Source: Ligilactobacillus sp900765635 (GTDB taxonomy: Bacteria > Bacillota > Bacilli > Lactobacillales > Lactobacillaceae). Taken from it: a stretch of DNA of 64,000 nucleotides. The notes beneath the pieces were generated by a model that was not told where the DNA came from, ran no database searches, and saw nothing but the letters and a program-made list of their open reading frames with translations. Position numbers and translations under genes: made by a program. Positions 17,079-25,690 of this stretch are shown here, piece by piece (within the stretch, counting starts at the first letter, position 1; each line of letters starts with the position of its first letter). The DNA is taken from positions 1,736,001 to 1,800,000 of the forward strand of contig NZ_CASCJC010000001.1 in NCBI RefSeq assembly GCF_949152225.1. Direction: 5' to 3'.

Positions 17079-17201
17079 AATTAACTTACCTCACTTTAAA
17101 ATTAACCGCTTTCTTGTCTTTTAGTATACGTTTTCTAACCGCGCATAAAATGTGCTATACTGATATTTATAGGACAATTATGCTAGAAAGGAATTATTTT
17201 T

Positions 17202-18239
17202 ATGCAAGCTCTTCTTAATCTTTTCTATGAAACGACCGCCACACCAGTTTATTGGGTGGACATTAAGAAAAACTTACTTTGTTATTTACCTAAAAATCCA
17301 TTAAACACCTTGCCTAAGCCCCTTTTAGAGCAACTTTTGACACTTGATTACCATCAACATTGTGCCTTAATGATCCTAAAGCAAACCTATTATGGCATCA
17401 TCTTTTCGCCTACTAAAGGTTACTTTATTTTTAAAAAGCCGTTTGAATTAGTCAACAACACCTTAAATACACAGTTTAAAATGTTATATTACCTAATATT
17501 TAATGAATTCTTAGAGCCTTTCCCACACTGTTTAGATGCTAAACCACTAAAAGACACTACCTCACCTTCCCAGCCTCATAAAACTAATCAAGCTGAACAG
17601 TGGCTTTTAAATTCGATTACCTTAGGACTGCCCTTAGAATTCAAGCGCCGGCATCAGCAATTTTGGTATAGTTATGGGCATCTAGGTGTCTTAGATACGC
17701 AAAGTAATCTTCGAAGTCAAAAAAATTTAGCCATTGCTTGGATTACTTTGGCAACACGTGCAGCTATTAAAGGTGGTATGCCTGGTGAACAAGCCTATCA
17801 TTTAAGCGATCAACTCATTCAACAGTTAGAAAAACAAAGATGTTTAGTCTTAGAAACCTTTAATCAAAATGCGGGTGAACTCTTTGCTCAAGCCGTTAAT
17901 GACAGTAAGCTACAAGCTGTTAGTGCCGATATTTTAGAAGTCTGTGTCTATTTGCAAGAAAACTATGCTAAACCACTAAATTTGCCTAGTTTGGCTCAAA
18001 AGTTGGACTTAAGTGTCGGCTATCTTCAGCATAAATTCAAAGCACAAACCAAGCAAAGCATCACAACTTACTTGTGTTTGCAACGTATTAACAAAGCTAA
18101 AGAACTGTTAACTTACACTTCACTTTCACTCACCCAAATCGCCAACCAGTGTGGCTTTGAAGATGTCAGTTATTTTGGTAGGGTCTTTAAAAAATATACT
18201 CATAGCACTCCACTCAAATGGCGCCAGACAATACATTAA
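17202..18239 (+). CDS. AraC-family transcriptional regulator
   Basis: 345 residues. C-terminal AraC-type double HTH from about 245 (DLSVGYLQHKFKAQTKQSITTYL ... LTQIANQCGFEDVSYFGRVFKKYTHSTPLKWRQ). The N-terminal 220 residues are an unrecognised sensor region, as in the sugar-responsive regulators of lactobacilli. -10 TATACT at about 17155 in the shared divergent promoter region with the ROK kinase, its most likely target. RBS AAAGGAA. Confidence 0.87.
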   Translation: MQALLNLFYETTATPVYWVDIKKNLLCYLPKNPLNTLPKPLLEQLLTLDYHQHCALMILKQTYYGIIFSPTKGYFIFKKPFELVNNTLNTQFKMLYYLIFNEFLEPFPHCLDAKPLKDTTSPSQPHKTNQAEQWLLNSITLGLPLEFKRRHQQFWYSYGHLGVLDTQSNLRSQKNLAIAWITLATRAAIKGGMPGEQAYHLSDQLIQQLEKQRCLVLETFNQNAGELFAQAVNDSKLQAVSADILEVCVYLQENYAKPLNLPSLAQKLDLSVGYLQHKFKAQTKQSITTYLCLQRINKAKELLTYTSLSLTQIANQCGFEDVSYFGRVFKKYTHSTPLKWRQTIH

Positions 18240-18335
18240 AACATTTATGAATAAACATTCAAAAAATATGTACATTTGACCGAATGAATGGTATAGTTTA
18301 AGAATAATTAATCTAAAATATGCAAGGTGACCAAT

Positions 18336-19487
18336 ATGATAGATGAACAAAAAATTCAAATTCTCGCAAACTTTATCAAGATTAAAACCGTCAACGACAA
18401 CGAAGCTCAATTAGCCGACTACATCAGCGAACTTTTTAGTCCTTATCAACCCAAAGTTGAAATTGAACGCCTCAGCTTTGCACCAGGTCGTGACAATTTA
18501 GTTGTTACCATGGGGCCTAAAGACAAACCAATCCTTGGCTTATCTGGCCACATGGATGTCGTAGCTATCGGTGACGAAAGTGATTGGAACAGTGATCCTT
18601 TCACTGCAACCATTAAAGACGGTTGCCTTTATGGTCGAGGCGCTGCCGATATGAAGAGTGGTTTAGCTGCCTTAGTCGTGGCTATGCTTGAATTGCTTGA
18701 ACAAGACCAAGTCGATAACTTGCCTGTTCAACTGCGCTTATTAGCATCTGTTGGTGAAGAAACTGGCGAATATGGTGCTGCTCAATTAACTAAAGCCGGT
18801 TATGCCGATGATTTGGTGGGCTTAATCATTGCTGAACCAACTGATAACCTAACTAAAATCGTCTACACTGGCAAAGGCGTTATCGATTATAAAGTCACTT
18901 CAAGTGGTAAATCCGTCCATAGTTCAACGCCTGAATTAGGAATCAATGCCATCACCAATTTATTTGAGTTTTGCCAACAAGCTACGCAAAAATTAGCGCA
19001 ACTCGATCAAATCAACCCAGTTCTTGGCAAATTAACGCACAGTATCACGATTTTTAACGGGGGCTTGCAAGTTAACAGTATCCCGGCCAAAGCTGAAATG
19101 ATGGGCAACATTCGCACGATTCCTGAACATGCTAATAATCAAGTCTATCAAATTCTTAATCAAATCGTTGCTGACTTAAACACTAAACCAGGCTTTGATC
19201 TTAAGATTGAATACATTTATCCAGAAGAACCGATCCCTGGTTCACCAGACTCATTATTGGTGCAAAAGGTGCAATCTTGCTATGAAGAAATGTTTGGCCA
19301 TTACGCTACATTATCCGGTAGCACCGGCGCTAATGATGGCTCGGAATATCTGCAAGCTAAAGGTGATTTTAACAGTATTAACATCGGCCCTGGTTCAGAA
19401 ACAGGGCATCAAGCCAATGAATATGTCCAATTAGACAAATATCTTGCGGCTATCAAACTTTACCAAAAGATTGCCTTAGAATTTTAA
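18336..19487 (+). CDS. M20-family deacylase/peptidase (ArgE/DapE type)
   Basis: 383 residues from ATG 18336 (AAGGTGA 4-8 bases upstream; a GTG in that site is rejected). Zinc-ligand and catalytic motifs in order: GHMDVV, YGRGAADMKSG, VGEETGEYGA, and C-terminal GHQANEYV. Central dimerisation domain from about 175 to 290. Such proteins hydrolyse N-succinyl-diaminopimelate, acetylornithine or small peptides in the cytoplasm; length fits succinyl-DAP desuccinylase-like members. No lysine/arginine genes lie nearby, so the substrate stays open. Confidence 0.88.
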   Translation: MIDEQKIQILANFIKIKTVNDNEAQLADYISELFSPYQPKVEIERLSFAPGRDNLVVTMGPKDKPILGLSGHMDVVAIGDESDWNSDPFTATIKDGCLYGRGAADMKSGLAALVVAMLELLEQDQVDNLPVQLRLLASVGEETGEYGAAQLTKAGYADDLVGLIIAEPTDNLTKIVYTGKGVIDYKVTSSGKSVHSSTPELGINAITNLFEFCQQATQKLAQLDQINPVLGKLTHSITIFNGGLQVNSIPAKAEMMGNIRTIPEHANNQVYQILNQIVADLNTKPGFDLKIEYIYPEEPIPGSPDSLLVQKVQSCYEEMFGHYATLSGSTGANDGSEYLQAKGDFNSINIGPGSETGHQANEYVQLDKYLAAIKLYQKIALEF

Positions 19488-19525
19488 AAAAGAGACTCGT
19501 CTCGCTTGAGATGAGTCTCTTTTTG
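19486..19525. terminator. Bidirectional terminator between M20 and GNAT genes
   Basis: AGAGACTC-g-TCTC pairs with GAGA-t-GAGTCTCT, flanked by A6 and T5. Confidence 0.9.
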
Positions 19526-19529
19526 TTTG

Positions 19530-19973
19530 CTAGTCTCTTTTCATGTACAACAACGGATAAGGATTACCTTGTTCGTCTAATGGTGTCCTTTGATAGACGC
19601 TAAAGCCCATCCGTTCGTAAAAGTTGCGGGCCTGGGGATTTTGTTCGTTGACCGTCAACTTGGTTAGTGTATACTTGGTGAGGCCATATTCTAACAGTTG
19701 TCTGCCGATGCCTTGTCCGCGTTTGTCTTTGGCGACAAAAAGCATCTCTAGCGTGTGCTCAGCAATGCCCATGAAGCCTAACAGACGGTCGCTAGCATCT
19801 AGTGCAACGACCAACACAGGAACATTTTGCAAGGCTTGCGGCACATATTGTTTAATCTGGTGTACCTCATCTTCCGTCAAAAACGTATGGGTGGCTTTGA
19901 CGGAGCCCTCCCAAAGCGCTAACAGTTGGGCGACGAGGGCTGGCTTTCTTGTTTGAACTTCTATAATTTTCAT
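19530..19973 (-). CDS. GNAT-family N-acetyltransferase
   Basis: 147 residues. Acetyl-CoA-binding motif A: MLFVAKDKRGQGIGRQLLEYG (about 75-95), then LTVNEQNPQARNFYERMGF of motif B. YjaB/RimI-like small acetyltransferase; substrate unknown. RBS AGGAGG. Followed on the same strand direction by nothing: its terminator is shared with the M20 gene. Confidence 0.88.
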   Translation of the reverse strand: MKIIEVQTRKPALVAQLLALWEGSVKATHTFLTEDEVHQIKQYVPQALQNVPVLVVALDASDRLLGFMGIAEHTLEMLFVAKDKRGQGIGRQLLEYGLTKYTLTKLTVNEQNPQARNFYERMGFSVYQRTPLDEQGNPYPLLYMKRD

Positions 19974-19998
19974 TTTTCCTCCTGTAACTTGCGCTTTT

Positions 19999-20976
19999 TT
20001 AGTAGCTAACAGCGGTTTTGACCTCTAAAAACTTAAACTTTGTTTGGATTGGTTGCCAACTTTGGCGAATCACTAGTGTTGGGCGTTTCTTTTGTAAAGG
20101 CAAAGTCGTTTGATTAAGCTGATTATACAGATAGCTAAAACAATTTTGGGCTTGTGTCTTTAGATCCATGTCAACTGAAGTTATATCTAACAAATGCGAA
20201 CTTGTTGTGTTATCCAAACTAATAATATCTAGCTGCGGTTGTTTTAGTTTTTGCCAGCGATAATGAAATTCACATGCCAATTTATCCATGTAAAAAAAGA
20301 CGGTATCAAAGCCTTCTTGTGCGGTTGCAATGAGTTTTGCAACATCAGTTTCAAAGCAATTTTGGGCCACTAATCCATGTTTTTTCAAAGCTGTAATTGC
20401 CCTAAGAGCCGACTTAGTATTTTCTGTACGCCGCCGATTTAACACAAATAAAACACGCTTTTTTTGTGCTAAAAGCTCTTGGCCTAATTCTAGATAAACC
20501 TGGTAGTGATCAATATAAGAAGAATAAATCTGCTTTGAATCAATCCGATGCCACGTCGCTAGCGGGCCATATTGTTGATAAGCCAAGATCGTGGGCCAAT
20601 CGTTGCTGCGCGTGAGGATAAAAAAGGCATCGACTTGTTTATACTTTAAAAAATCTAGATAGTCTAGCTCACGTTTTTTATCGGCTTGACAAGAATACAA
20701 GATGACCTCATAACCAAAACTTTCAGCAATCGTGATAAAGTGCTCTAAAAAACTAGCCGCACCTTTGATCGAACCATTAACGATAAAACCAATTGTCTTA
20801 GTTTGACTCTTGCGAAAATTACGTGCTAAAAAATTAGGAACATAATTTAATTCACGTACGGCTTCTTGCACTTTTCGCGTAGCTTCTTGACTAGCATACC
20901 CTTGACCACTTAAAACACGTGAGACGGTCGACTTAGAAACACCGGCTTTTTTAGCAACATCGATAATTGTTGGCAT
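19999..20976 (-). CDS. LacI-family repressor
   Basis: 325 residues. HTH TIIDVAKKAGVSKSTVSRVLSGQGYAS and hinge PNFLARNFRKSQTKTIGFIV are classic. Periplasmic-binding-like sugar sensor follows. Divergent from the GH4 glycosidase at 21066, with a 14-base perfect palindrome in between, so it most likely represses that gene. Inducer unknown, probably the GH4 substrate or its product. RBS AAGGAGA. Confidence 0.93.
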   Translation of the reverse strand: MPTIIDVAKKAGVSKSTVSRVLSGQGYASQEATRKVQEAVRELNYVPNFLARNFRKSQTKTIGFIVNGSIKGAASFLEHFITIAESFGYEVILYSCQADKKRELDYLDFLKYKQVDAFFILTRSNDWPTILAYQQYGPLATWHRIDSKQIYSSYIDHYQVYLELGQELLAQKKRVLFVLNRRRTENTKSALRAITALKKHGLVAQNCFETDVAKLIATAQEGFDTVFFYMDKLACEFHYRWQKLKQPQLDIISLDNTTSSHLLDITSVDMDLKTQAQNCFSYLYNQLNQTTLPLQKKRPTLVIRQSWQPIQTKFKFLEVKTAVSY

Positions 20977-20992
20977 TTTTTATTCTCCTTGC

Positions 20993-21023
20993 TTGACATG
21001 GGAATATTCCCACAGTTTACACT
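20993..21023 (+). promoter_or_regulatory. GH4 promoter with LacI-type operator
   Basis: Perfect -35 TTGACA (20993-20998), immediately followed by the palindrome TGGGAATATTCCCA (20999-21012) inside the spacer; -10 TTTACA or TACACT at 21016-21023. Binding of the divergent LacI repressor here would block RNA polymerase. Confidence 0.8.
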
Positions 21024-21030
21024 AAGTATA

Positions 21031-21044
21031 TCACAACGCTTACA
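21031..21044. promoter_or_regulatory. cre-like site upstream of GH4
   Basis: TCACAACGCTTACA matches the CcpA consensus TGWAANCGNTNWCA at 12 of 14 positions and lies just downstream of the -10, consistent with catabolite repression. Confidence 0.6.
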
Positions 21045-21065
21045 AAAAGAAATGGAGGTCTTTTA

Positions 21066-22445
21066 ATGACACGTGAAGCATTGAAGTTAGTTACTATTGG
21101 CGGTGGTTCAAGTTATACCCCCGAATTGATCGAAGGTTACATCAAACGTAAAGACGAACTACCTATCAAAGAAATTTGGTTAGTTGATATTGAAGCTGGT
21201 AAGGAAAAACTTGAAATCGTTGGAGCCATGGCTAAACGGATGGTCAAAGCAGCCGGTTTAGATTGGCAAGTGCACCTTACCTTAGATCGACGCCAAGCAC
21301 TCAAAGATGCTGATTTTGTCTCCACCCAATTTCGGGTAGGTTTGCTAAATGCCCGCATCAAAGACGAACGCATCCCGCTTTCTTATGGTATGTTAGGTCA
21401 AGAAACCAACGGGGCTGGCGGTATGTTTAAGGCCTTTAGAACGATTCCGGTTATCTTAGATATCGTCAAAGATATGAAAGAACTCTGTCCTAATGCATGG
21501 TTAATCAATTTCACCAATCCAAGTGGCATGGTCACAGAAGCTATCAAGACTTATGGCAAATGGGATAAAGTAATCGGCTTATGTAACGTACCGGTCAACG
21601 CAATGATGAAAGAACCCGAATTAATCGGCAAGACCTTAGATCAATTAACTTATCGCTTCGCTGGGATTGACCACTTCCATTGGCATCGGGTCTTTGATGA
21701 GACTGGCAAAGAAGTTACGCTAGACATTATCGATGCTATGCAAAATAATGATGCTGGTTTGCCTAAAAATATTTTTGACGTTAAATTCTTTAGCGAACAA
21801 CTTCACCAAATGAAGATGATCCCTTGCGGCTATCATCGCTACTACTATCGTGAAGAAGAAATGTTAAATCACAGCTTAGAAGAATATTCTGGCGTGGGCA
21901 CCCGTGCACAACAAGTTAAACGTATTGAAGATGAATTATTTGAACTTTACAAAGATGAACATCTCGACTACAAACCAAAACAACTCTCTGAACGTGGCGG
22001 AGCATATTACTCTGATGCTGCTTGCGAGGCAATGGCTTCAATTTATAACGACAAGAAGACTCACATGGTCGTTTCAACCTTAAATAACGGTACTTTACCT
22101 GATTTACCAGCCGATCATGTTGTCGAAGTCTCTGCGCAAATCGGTGCTTGCGGGGCTATTCCATTTACATTTGGGCCTTTACATCCAGCACAACGTGGTT
22201 GGTTGCAAATGATGAAAAACATGGAACTTTGCACCGTTGAAGCGGCCGTTACCGGCGATTATGGATTAGCTTTACAAGCCTTCACCATGAATCCGATGGT
22301 TAAATCTGGCGCTACTGCTAAACGCATCTTAGACGAATTATTGATTGCGCATGAAAAACACCTACCTCAATTTGCAACTAAGATTGCCGAATTAAAAGCT
22401 GCTGGCGTAACGGTCAAAGACCCTATTGCTGCTAAATTAGACTAG
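21066..22445 (+). CDS. GH4-family 6-phospho-glycosidase (6-phospho-beta-glucosidase type)
   Basis: 459 residues. NAD-binding GGGSSYTPELIEG at the N-terminus, DFVSTQFRVG, the metal cysteine and neighbours GLCNVPVN, and the histidine of GIDHFHWH; all are GH4 hallmarks. The enzyme uses NAD+ and a divalent metal to hydrolyse phosphorylated disaccharides made by PTS uptake or by a kinase (compare the ROK kinase at 16170). Aryl/beta-glucoside 6-phosphate is most likely (LicH/CelF-like), but GH4 covers several specificities. RBS GGAGG; regulated by the adjacent LacI gene. Confidence 0.92.
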   Translation: MTREALKLVTIGGGSSYTPELIEGYIKRKDELPIKEIWLVDIEAGKEKLEIVGAMAKRMVKAAGLDWQVHLTLDRRQALKDADFVSTQFRVGLLNARIKDERIPLSYGMLGQETNGAGGMFKAFRTIPVILDIVKDMKELCPNAWLINFTNPSGMVTEAIKTYGKWDKVIGLCNVPVNAMMKEPELIGKTLDQLTYRFAGIDHFHWHRVFDETGKEVTLDIIDAMQNNDAGLPKNIFDVKFFSEQLHQMKMIPCGYHRYYYREEEMLNHSLEEYSGVGTRAQQVKRIEDELFELYKDEHLDYKPKQLSERGGAYYSDAACEAMASIYNDKKTHMVVSTLNNGTLPDLPADHVVEVSAQIGACGAIPFTFGPLHPAQRGWLQMMKNMELCTVEAAVTGDYGLALQAFTMNPMVKSGATAKRILDELLIAHEKHLPQFATKIAELKAAGVTVKDPIAAKLD

Positions 22446-22452
22446 TTTTATC

Positions 22453-22493
22453 AAAATAGAAATTGCACTTACTCGTGTAATTTCTATTTTTTT
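22453..22493. terminator. Terminator after GH4
   Basis: AAAATAGAAATT (22453-22464) pairs with AATTTCTATTTT (22479-22490), T tail. Confidence 0.88.
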
Positions 22494-22548
22494 GACCCTT
22501 AATTTGTATTAGAATAGACAAAGTAAATACTGTCTAGGAGGAAAATGC

Positions 22549-23316
22549 ATGAGTTTTGTCAAAAAAGATAACTATCGATTTTATAATCCTGTAAGGCGCG
22601 CTATCTTAAGTTATGAAATGATTAAACCTGGTGAAAAAATCGCCATTGGCATGTCGGGTGGAAAAGATAGCACTACCCTTTTATACTTACTTGATACCAT
22701 CAAAAAACAACGGCGTTTAGGCTTTGATTTTGAAATTTGTCCCATTAGCCTAGATATGGGCATGGAAATGGATTTAACGCCACTTAAAGAATTTTGTCAA
22801 CAACTTGGCTATGAATTAATCGTCGTCCCAACTAATATCGCCAAAATTGTCTTTGATATTCGTCAAGAAAAAAATCCGTGTTCCTTATGTGCTAAATTAC
22901 GACGAGGAACATTATATAATACTACCAAACAATTAGGTTGCCAAAAAGTTGCCTTAGGTCATCACCTTGATGATGCTATCGAAACGTATTTGATGAACTT
23001 TTTATTTCATGGTGAGCTGGCTAGTTTTGAACCAATCACTTATCTGACACGTAGCGAAGTGTCGATTATCCGCCCTTTAATCTATATCGAAGAAAAAGAA
23101 ATCGAATCACTTGTTTCACGTGAAACTTTACCCGTCATTTTTAATCCCTGCCCGGTCGATAAGAAAACCAAGCGTGAAGAAATCAAAAAATTAGTCAGCC
23201 AGTTAAGTCAAAGTTATCCAGATATTCGCCAAAAATTCATCCAGGGTATTCAAGAAACAACACCAAAACAACTCTGGGGCGAAAAACTTTTGCATCCTGA
23301 ATTTTTAAGACACTAG
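22549..23316 (+). CDS. TtcA-like tRNA 2-thiocytidine biosynthesis family protein
   Basis: 255 residues. ATP-pyrophosphatase PP-loop GMSGGKDSTTLLYLL (about 34-48); CSLC (about 110) and a later FNPCPVD cysteine, the pattern for an iron-sulphur cluster in TtcA. Members thiolate tRNA cytidine-32 or carry out related sulphur transfer. Firmicute homologues are common but little studied, so the tRNA target is inferred. RBS AGGAGG. Confidence 0.85.
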   Translation: MSFVKKDNYRFYNPVRRAILSYEMIKPGEKIAIGMSGGKDSTTLLYLLDTIKKQRRLGFDFEICPISLDMGMEMDLTPLKEFCQQLGYELIVVPTNIAKIVFDIRQEKNPCSLCAKLRRGTLYNTTKQLGCQKVALGHHLDDAIETYLMNFLFHGELASFEPITYLTRSEVSIIRPLIYIEEKEIESLVSRETLPVIFNPCPVDKKTKREEIKKLVSQLSQSYPDIRQKFIQGIQETTPKQLWGEKLLHPEFLRH

Positions 23317-23393
23317 GCAGATACTTTGGGTTTCTAACTTAGAAGTGTTATACTCAAGATGTACCAAAAAATAATACAAAGAAGGTTATCCGC

Positions 23394-23633
23394 ATGAAAT
23401 ATGAAAAGATAGTCAATCAAATCGCCGAAACAATCGTTAAATTGGATGATGATTTAGCTCAAATCGATGCTGCTAGTGAACCTAAAGACAAGATGCATGA
23501 AATGAAAAAATGGTTTGCCGAAAAAAAGGCAATTCATGAAGTTAAACGTTTATTACATGAAGTTTCAAAATATGAAAAATATGATGAAAAAGAACTTGAA
23601 AAAATGACTGCTTTCTTGAAATCATTTGAATAA
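23394..23633 (+). CDS. Small charged protein of unknown function (79 aa)
   Basis: Rich in K/E, predicted all-helical (two or three amphipathic helices, KMHEMKKWFAEKKAIHEVKRLLHEVSKYEKY); no signal peptide or membrane segment. RBS AAGAAGG upstream and a strong terminator downstream support a real, separately transcribed gene. Family not recognised. Confidence 0.7.
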   Translation: MKYEKIVNQIAETIVKLDDDLAQIDAASEPKDKMHEMKKWFAEKKAIHEVKRLLHEVSKYEKYDEKELEKMTAFLKSFE

Positions 23634-23650
23634 GTTTTGCTATCGAAACT

Positions 23651-23682
23651 AACGTTATGCCCAGATGCATAACGTTTTTTTA
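23651..23682 (+). terminator. Terminator after the 79-residue gene
   Basis: AACGTTATGC (23651-23660) pairs with GCATAACGTT (23667-23676), T7. Confidence 0.92.
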
Positions 23683-23809
23683 TTAACCCCCTGGAATTTC
23701 ACAGATAACCATTAAAATTACGTACAAATAATGGTATAATGCTTATAAGCTCTGATTTTTTGAGCACACTACTAAAAAGTGTTATTTCGATAATGTAAGG
23801 ATGTGAAAA

Positions 23810-24670
23810 ATGCAAATGCAACCCAATGTTTTAATCAGTCAAGACTTATCATGTATGGGACAAGTTTCATTAGGCGTCGCACTACCCTTGCTAGGTGCTT
23901 GTGGGCTACAACCCAACGTCTTACCTACCGCCCTTTTATCAACACACACCGGTGGTTTTGGAGCTAACACACACCTTGATTTAGCTCCTGAAATGATTAA
24001 GATTCTCCAACATTGGCGTCAGCTAGACACTAAATTTGATGCGGTCTATCTGGGATATTTAGGAGCGCACCCTTTAGCTGTTTTGCTACAGCATTTGCAA
24101 TCTGTTTGTCAAAAGGACTGCTTGTTTTTAGTCGATCCAGTTATGGGTGATCATGGTAAATTATACCGTGGTTTTGATAAAAGCTACGTTGCTCAGATGC
24201 AACAACTTGTGCAAAAAGCTTCGATTGTAACACCTAATTTAACTGAAGCCAAATTATTACTGGGAATGGCTTTAAAACCAACTACTTCTCCAGTTACTTT
24301 ATCTGAAGCTCATCAAGTTGCTCAACAACTCGCAACTCAGTTTGAAATTCCATACGTTATTTTAACAGGGTTAGACTTGACCGCACACCAAATTGGTGTC
24401 GTTGGTTATCAACTTGCAGATAAAACAAACTGGGATATTGTCCAACCAAAATTACCTGGGAATTTTTTTGGAACGGGCGATTTATTTGCAAGTGTCCTTT
24501 TAGCTGGGATTTTAAAAGGATACCAAGTTAAGCCAGTCGCTCAAATTGCGATGAATTTCATCAGTCAAGCAATCCAACAAACACCTAAAGAACATGACTT
24601 ACGTTATGGCGTTAATTACGCTACAGCAATACAAACTTTACTTAGTAGTTTAGAAAATAAGAAAGGATAA
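23810..24670 (+). CDS. pdxK: Pyridoxine/pyridoxal kinase
   Basis: 286 residues, ribokinase-like fold. ISQDLSCMGQVSLGVALPLL at the N-terminus, LPTALLSTHTGGF, LVDPVMGDHGKLY, TPNLTEA and the catalytic GTGDLFAS (about 222-229) are those of PdxK/PdxY-type vitamin B6 kinases. Phosphorylates imported pyridoxal/pyridoxine to the cofactor form. Its RBS-rich end overlaps the leader of the ECF S-component gene, giving a two-gene B6 salvage operon. -10 TATAAT at 23735-23740; the leader contains two small hairpins (23751-23768, 23763-23782). Confidence 0.9.
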   Translation: MQMQPNVLISQDLSCMGQVSLGVALPLLGACGLQPNVLPTALLSTHTGGFGANTHLDLAPEMIKILQHWRQLDTKFDAVYLGYLGAHPLAVLLQHLQSVCQKDCLFLVDPVMGDHGKLYRGFDKSYVAQMQQLVQKASIVTPNLTEAKLLLGMALKPTTSPVTLSEAHQVAQQLATQFEIPYVILTGLDLTAHQIGVVGYQLADKTNWDIVQPKLPGNFFGTGDLFASVLLAGILKGYQVKPVAQIAMNFISQAIQQTPKEHDLRYGVNYATAIQTLLSSLENKKG

Positions 24671-24676
24671 AGCATC

Positions 24677-25234
24677 ATGCGTGACCAACAAAATACTTTT
24701 CGAGCTTTGATTTTAACTGGTCTTTTTGCAGCGATTATTTATATCGGAGTTTGGACTTTACGAATTCCTATTCCAGCGATGGTCGGGCGCCCGTTCATCC
24801 ACTTTGGAAATACTTTAACCGCTGTTGCAATCTTATTTTTAGGCCTTCGAAATGGAATGTTAGCCGGAATTATTGGCTTAGGTGGCTTTGATATCTTAAA
24901 TGGCTATGCTGCAACATCGTGGCTGACGATGCTTGAAGTCGTAGTTGTGGCTTTGATAATTTCCGGACTTTTCAAGATGCTCAAATACAACGACAGTAAA
25001 AGAAATATCATCTTATTAGCTATTGTTGCTGGGGTAACAAAGATTTTCACTTCTTATTTTACCTCGATTATCGAAGCCTTAATGGCTGGGACATTATTAA
25101 AAACAGCCTTAGTTGCATCGTTTTTAAGTTTGCCTGCAACAGTCATTAATTCTATTTCTACTGCGATTTGTACACCGATTCTTTATTTCTTTGTCAAATC
25201 CGTGTTTAATACCGTTCAAAAACGTCAGAGATAA
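24677..25234 (+). CDS. ECF transporter S component, probably vitamin B6 (PdxU2/HmpT-like)
   Basis: 185 residues, about six membrane segments, the size of an ECF S component. PAMVGRPFIHFGNTLTAVAILFLG resembles the substrate-loop region of the S components associated with pyridoxine or hydroxymethylpyrimidine. It starts 6 bases after pdxK, which favours a B6 vitamer. The shared EcfAA'T module is not in the window. Substrate is inferred from operon context. Confidence 0.82.
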   Translation: MRDQQNTFRALILTGLFAAIIYIGVWTLRIPIPAMVGRPFIHFGNTLTAVAILFLGLRNGMLAGIIGLGGFDILNGYAATSWLTMLEVVVVALIISGLFKMLKYNDSKRNIILLAIVAGVTKIFTSYFTSIIEALMAGTLLKTALVASFLSLPATVINSISTAICTPILYFFVKSVFNTVQKRQR

Positions 25235-25258
25235 AATTAAACAATTAAATCATCCTAC

Positions 25259-25294
25259 AAATATTGTGGCTTATTAAGTCGCAATATTTTTTTT
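25259..25294 (+). terminator. Terminator of the B6 salvage operon
   Basis: AAATATTG (25259-25266) with CAATATTT (25282-25289) and T8. Confidence 0.88.
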
Positions 25295-25303
25295 GTAAAT
25301 CTC

Positions 25304-25332
25304 TTGCTTTTTGAGCTAAAAACTGGCATAAT
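25304..25332 (+). promoter_or_regulatory. tRNA promoter
   Basis: -35 TTGCTT (25304-25309), 17-base spacer, -10 CATAAT (25327-25332), 14 bases before the tRNA. Confidence 0.7.
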
Positions 25333-25346
25333 AATTTAAGTATTCT

Positions 25347-25419
25347 GGGTGGTTAGCTCAGCTGGCAGAGCAACGGACTCTTAATCCGTGGGTCCAGGGT
25401 TCGATCCCCTGACCACCCA
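25347..25419 (+). tRNA. tRNA-Lys (anticodon CTT)
   Basis: 73 bases. Acceptor GGGTGGT/ACCACCC, D-arm GCTCAGCTGGCAGAGC, anticodon arm ACGGA-CTCTTAA-TCCGT with anticodon CTT, T-arm with GGTTCGATCC, discriminator A. The 3' CCA is not encoded. Own promoter and terminator. Confidence 0.97.
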
Positions 25420-25460
25420 TTTTAACCATATTATGTAATTTTAATATCACATACACTCCT

Positions 25461-25489
25461 ATGCTCGGTTAATCACCGAGCATTTTTTT
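25461..25489 (+). terminator. Terminator of tRNA-Lys
   Basis: ATGCTCGG (25461-25468) with CCGAGCAT (25476-25483), T7. Confidence 0.93.
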
Positions 25490-25510
25490 GCCTCTTTGCC
25501 ATATCAAACT

Positions 25511-25586
25511 GATGCAGTAGTCACCAAAAATTAAAATTATTGATTTTAAAACTCTCTTTACTGTTTTTCCAGTAAGGAGGGTTTTT
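25511..25586 (+). repeat. Dispersed stem-loop repeat, copy B
   Basis: Related to copy A at 2495-2573. Hairpin AACTCTCTTTACTG (25550-25563) with CAGTAAGGAGGGTT (25570-25583), one G-T pair, then T5; lead CAAAAATTAAAATTATTGATTTT. Sits behind another terminator, as copy A does. Confidence 0.6.
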
Positions 25587-25629
25587 GTTTTGTCTTTAAA
25601 GCTAGTTGAGCTCACACAGCGTACAAAAC

Positions 25630-25672
25630 AAAAAAAGTTTCGCAAACTTAGTTATCTAAACTTGCGAAACTT
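25630..25672. terminator. Terminator of the celB-GH1 operon
   Basis: AAGTTTCGCAA (25635-25645) pairs with TTGCGAAACTT (25662-25672); on the minus strand followed by T7. Confidence 0.92.
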
Positions 25673-25690
25673 CTAAAAGCTTTATATATT

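Noticed and set aside
23741..23809. B6-responsive riboswitch in the pdxK leader
   Set aside because: Only two small hairpins in 70 bases; no known riboswitch class for B6 and no terminator or SD-sequestering structure visible.
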